Made by a program: the position numbers and the translations under genes. DNA of 64,000 nt. It comes from Alentia gelatinosa (lineage: Eukaryota > Annelida > Polychaeta > Phyllodocida > Polynoidae). Location of the stretch: the NCBI GenBank assembly GCA_950022655.1, contig OX465587.1, positions 24,865,716 to 24,929,715 on the forward strand, in the 5' to 3' direction. Each line of letters opens with the position of its first letter. The first letter of the stretch is position 1. Below, piece after piece: positions 61,601 to 64,000 of this stretch. The notes under the pieces are model-generated. The model worked only from the letters and a program-made list of their open reading frames with translations. It ran no database searches and was not told the origin of the DNA.

Positions 61601-62291
61601 CAGGCCAATTAGAAATGAAGTTTTGGGGGGAAATGGTAATGATATTCCTGACGGGTTTTTTTCTTGAGAAATTGACTACACAAGTAGATATATTTTTTGT
61701 CCCTATGATCCACCAAAACTTCAGGTGTTTAGGAAATAATAGCAAAGTTAATCATGTCTCCATTAGAATATTCTCATAACCTTACAAGAAACAGTCTTCG
61801 AATTAAAGAAGATATGAATAGGAGACTTAATCTTTCTACACATATAAGAGTGTTACTTATACATACATGTGTAAGGTAAATGACGTTAGTCTATGATGAA
61901 TGACAGAAGATACTCCTCTGATACTTCTTATTAAGAAGTTCTTATTCATTTCATTGTAGTTTCAGGCTTCGCACTTTGGTGACCTTTCAGCGGGTCTTAC
62001 CCCTTCCGTATATTGTTAGCGCGGAACAATAATTATCACCAATTATTATATGCCAAGATCATTAGTTTATATCCGTGTGGTATTCATGTAGCCCGACCTT
62101 TTAGCATGAAATGTACAGTGCTCAATTGAAGTGTATCAAGTCTAAATAGACTTCGGAGATTTCCATGAGAAACGGTTGGGCCAGTGCCTGTACATGTATA
62201 TGCACGTACCCGATTATATGTCCACTTTCTATATACTACTCACATGACCAGTCAACAGGTACACTGTATATATGTAGAGAGATACTTTTAA
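58661..62291. other. no gene seen
   Basis: AT-rich with a GC-rich patch at 60060-60720 and a short (TA)n run at about 61078-61099. No exon supported. Confidence 0.4.
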
Positions 62292-62573
62292 GGCCCGGCG
62301 TCCACCTACTACGATATGGCCCCGATATGTTCTACGATACAGCTCCCGATGGAAAATCAAAATCGCGTCGGAAGGGTCCCTAATATTGGGGCAGTTGACC
62401 ATGTTTCTGCGATTAGACACCGATAAAAACCCTATACAATGAGTGGAGGATTGGCATGTCTAGACATATGTTTACGATTTTTCACCTTCCCGATATGTCT
62501 CCGATATTCGCTTTTTGTATCGGTGCCATATCGGTAGGTCTAAATTTATATCGTAGTAGGTGGACGCCAGGCC
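62292..62573. mobile_element. M1-family MITE, complete copy
   Basis: Ends GGCCCGGCGTCCACCTACTA and its inverted complement, flanked by TAA (62289-62291 and 62574-62576). Interior matches 17917-18197 throughout (for example AAAATCGCGTCGGAA, GTTGACCATGTTTCTGCGAT). Confidence 0.9.
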
Positions 62574-62737
62574 TAATGATCAATATGGGTAACTCTATTG
62601 TAATACACTCTTATATGACGGTAACATCCTATTAGAAAGGAGAATACATATGATTATAGCTACCTAGATCCTGGGCGGTGGAAACATGATTTAGGATTAG
62701 CTGTGACTATACTGGCCTCGGCGGTTTCACACACTAA

Positions 62738-62888
62738 GGCCCGGCGTCCACCTACTACGATATGGTTCCGATATGGTCTACGATGCACCTTCGGATAAAA
62801 AATCTAAATCTCGTCGGGATGTTTGCATTTTGTATCGGTGCCATATCGGTAGGTTTAAATTTCTATCGTAGTAAGTGGACGCTAGGCC
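62738..62888. mobile_element. M1-family MITE with internal deletion
   Basis: Both ends are present (GGCCCGGCGTCCACC ... GTGGACGCTAGGCC). About 130 bases of the middle are missing between CTCGTCGGGATGT and TTGCATTTTGTATCGGTGCC. Confidence 0.88.
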
Positions 62889-62891
62889 TTA

Positions 62892-63138
62892 GGCCTGTTG
62901 TCCACCTAAGTACTACGATAGAAATTTAGACCTACCGATATGGCATCGATACAAAAACCAAATATCGGAGACATATCTGGAAGGTGCAAAATATTAGAAA
63001 TATGTCTAGACAAACCAATAAACAATGCATTGTAAGGGGTTTGGGTGCCTAATCGCAGAAACGTGGTCAACTGCCCTGATATTAGGTGACCTTCCGACGC
63101 GATTTTGATTTTTTTATTGGGAGGTGCATCGTAGGCGT
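62892..63138 (-). mobile_element. M1-family MITE, inverted, far end truncated
   Basis: Directly follows the previous copy, sharing TTA at 62889-62891. It runs GGCCTGTTGTCCACC through the reversed interior to GGAGGTGCATCGTAGGCG and then breaks off. Confidence 0.85.
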
Positions 63139-64000
63139 TTTCATTAAGCATTGTCTAGAATTGCTGAAAAGTTCATGAGAGAGGTAATTTTATGTGATGT
63201 GTTAATTGATATCATGTTTCACATCTAGGCAACGGAAGTATTGATTGTTCCTTCTTGATAACCTGCGCAATAGAACTCTGATAGAGTTATTTCAGATACC
63301 AAGAAAGCGACTTCTCATATGTAATAAGGTAATCTATACGAGGTATTAAATCTCTTTAGCGGGGGAAACACCAAGCGAGACACGGCAGCGATTTCCGGAA
63401 TCGACAACAAAAATGGCATGTATGTGAGCTATATCATCTCTTATTTCACCTGATTATTGCTTCTGAGATGCCATATTATCGGTCAGTAATGTGTATCTCA
63501 TTTCGAATACGGCCAGGTTTGTTCATAAATGCTGGTAAAGTCATTTCCTCGAATGATCTTTCTTACATCAAATCGTTTGTATTGGAGCAACTGAGACCTG
63601 CCGATGGCAGATCTGAGCAATGATTTAGAGCCACTGCAGCTGGAGAGAGTGGTGTGTTCATGTGTGAGAGCGGTGAGAGCCTGGACGTGAGTGTGGATAT
63701 AGATGCATGCGAAATAATGCAAACATGCATGCAGACATAATTTTTTTGGTTGTCAGTTATACATAGAGCCGTTAGTGGTCTATATATCAGTGGCTGACAT
63801 GAGTCGTACTGATCATTGTAGATATATCAGTAAAAGTACGTCATGTCCTTGATAGATAATGCATCAGTAAAGAATGCAGTCAACGATGGTGGGTATAGTT
63901 GGAAAACTGACTCGGTGTTTAATCTATGAATCGTTACGAACTCACGGACTTGGCCCGACACGGTCAGATGGGAGGGCGTATTTCTGAGTCCATGAATGAG
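63139..64000. other. no gene seen
   Basis: Mixed-composition sequence without splice-bounded frames or repeats that I can recognise. Confidence 0.4.

Overview
The window looks like eukaryotic, probably marine-invertebrate, nuclear DNA. It has long non-coding stretches, GT-AG introns, no bacterial-style gene packing, and many short non-autonomous DNA transposons (MITEs) and microsatellites. CpG is not obviously depleted. I cannot assign a phylum from sequence alone. Most open frames are short and explained by repeats or GC-rich islands, so I annotate only what has independent support.

The one convincing gene lies at 1.16-7.06 kb on the + strand. A TATA box and initiator precede five exons. 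They join into a 310-residue secreted protein with a signal peptide, six N-glycosylation sequons, ten cysteines after the signal and several amphipathic helical blocks. The intron phases are 1-0-0-0. Exon 2 carries helix A, exon 3 the A-B loop, exon 4 helix B and the start of helix C, and exon 5 the end of C plus helix D. This is the textbook architecture of vertebrate class-I helical cytokines (IL-6, G-CSF, EPO, growth hormone). I propose a divergent class-I helical cytokine with an unusual acidic, tandem-repeat-encoded C-terminal tail. This is the best candidate for an undescribed system here.

The rest is mainly repeats. A 0.4-kb element of unknown class occurs three times (6.2, 13.3, 25.3 kb). 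Harbinger-like MITEs with TAA/TTA target duplications lie at 17.3-18.2, 33.8, 39.9, 43.5, 57.5 and 62.3-63.1 kb. A pogo-like MITE sits in intron 2 of the cytokine gene. PiggyBac-like MITEs with TTAA ends lie at 20.0 and 28.1 kb. Two foldback families are spread across the window. A 23-bp minisatellite of about 1.4 kb spans 44.0-45.3 kb. A perfect 36-bp palindrome sits beside short tandem repeats at 51.3-51.6 kb.

Two weaker coding signals deserve checking. One is a cluster of exon-like frames at 34.3-37.1 kb whose phases I could not reconcile into one transcript. The other is a possible first coding exon at 47.57 kb just downstream of a GC-rich island, whose remaining exons would lie beyond what I can recognise.
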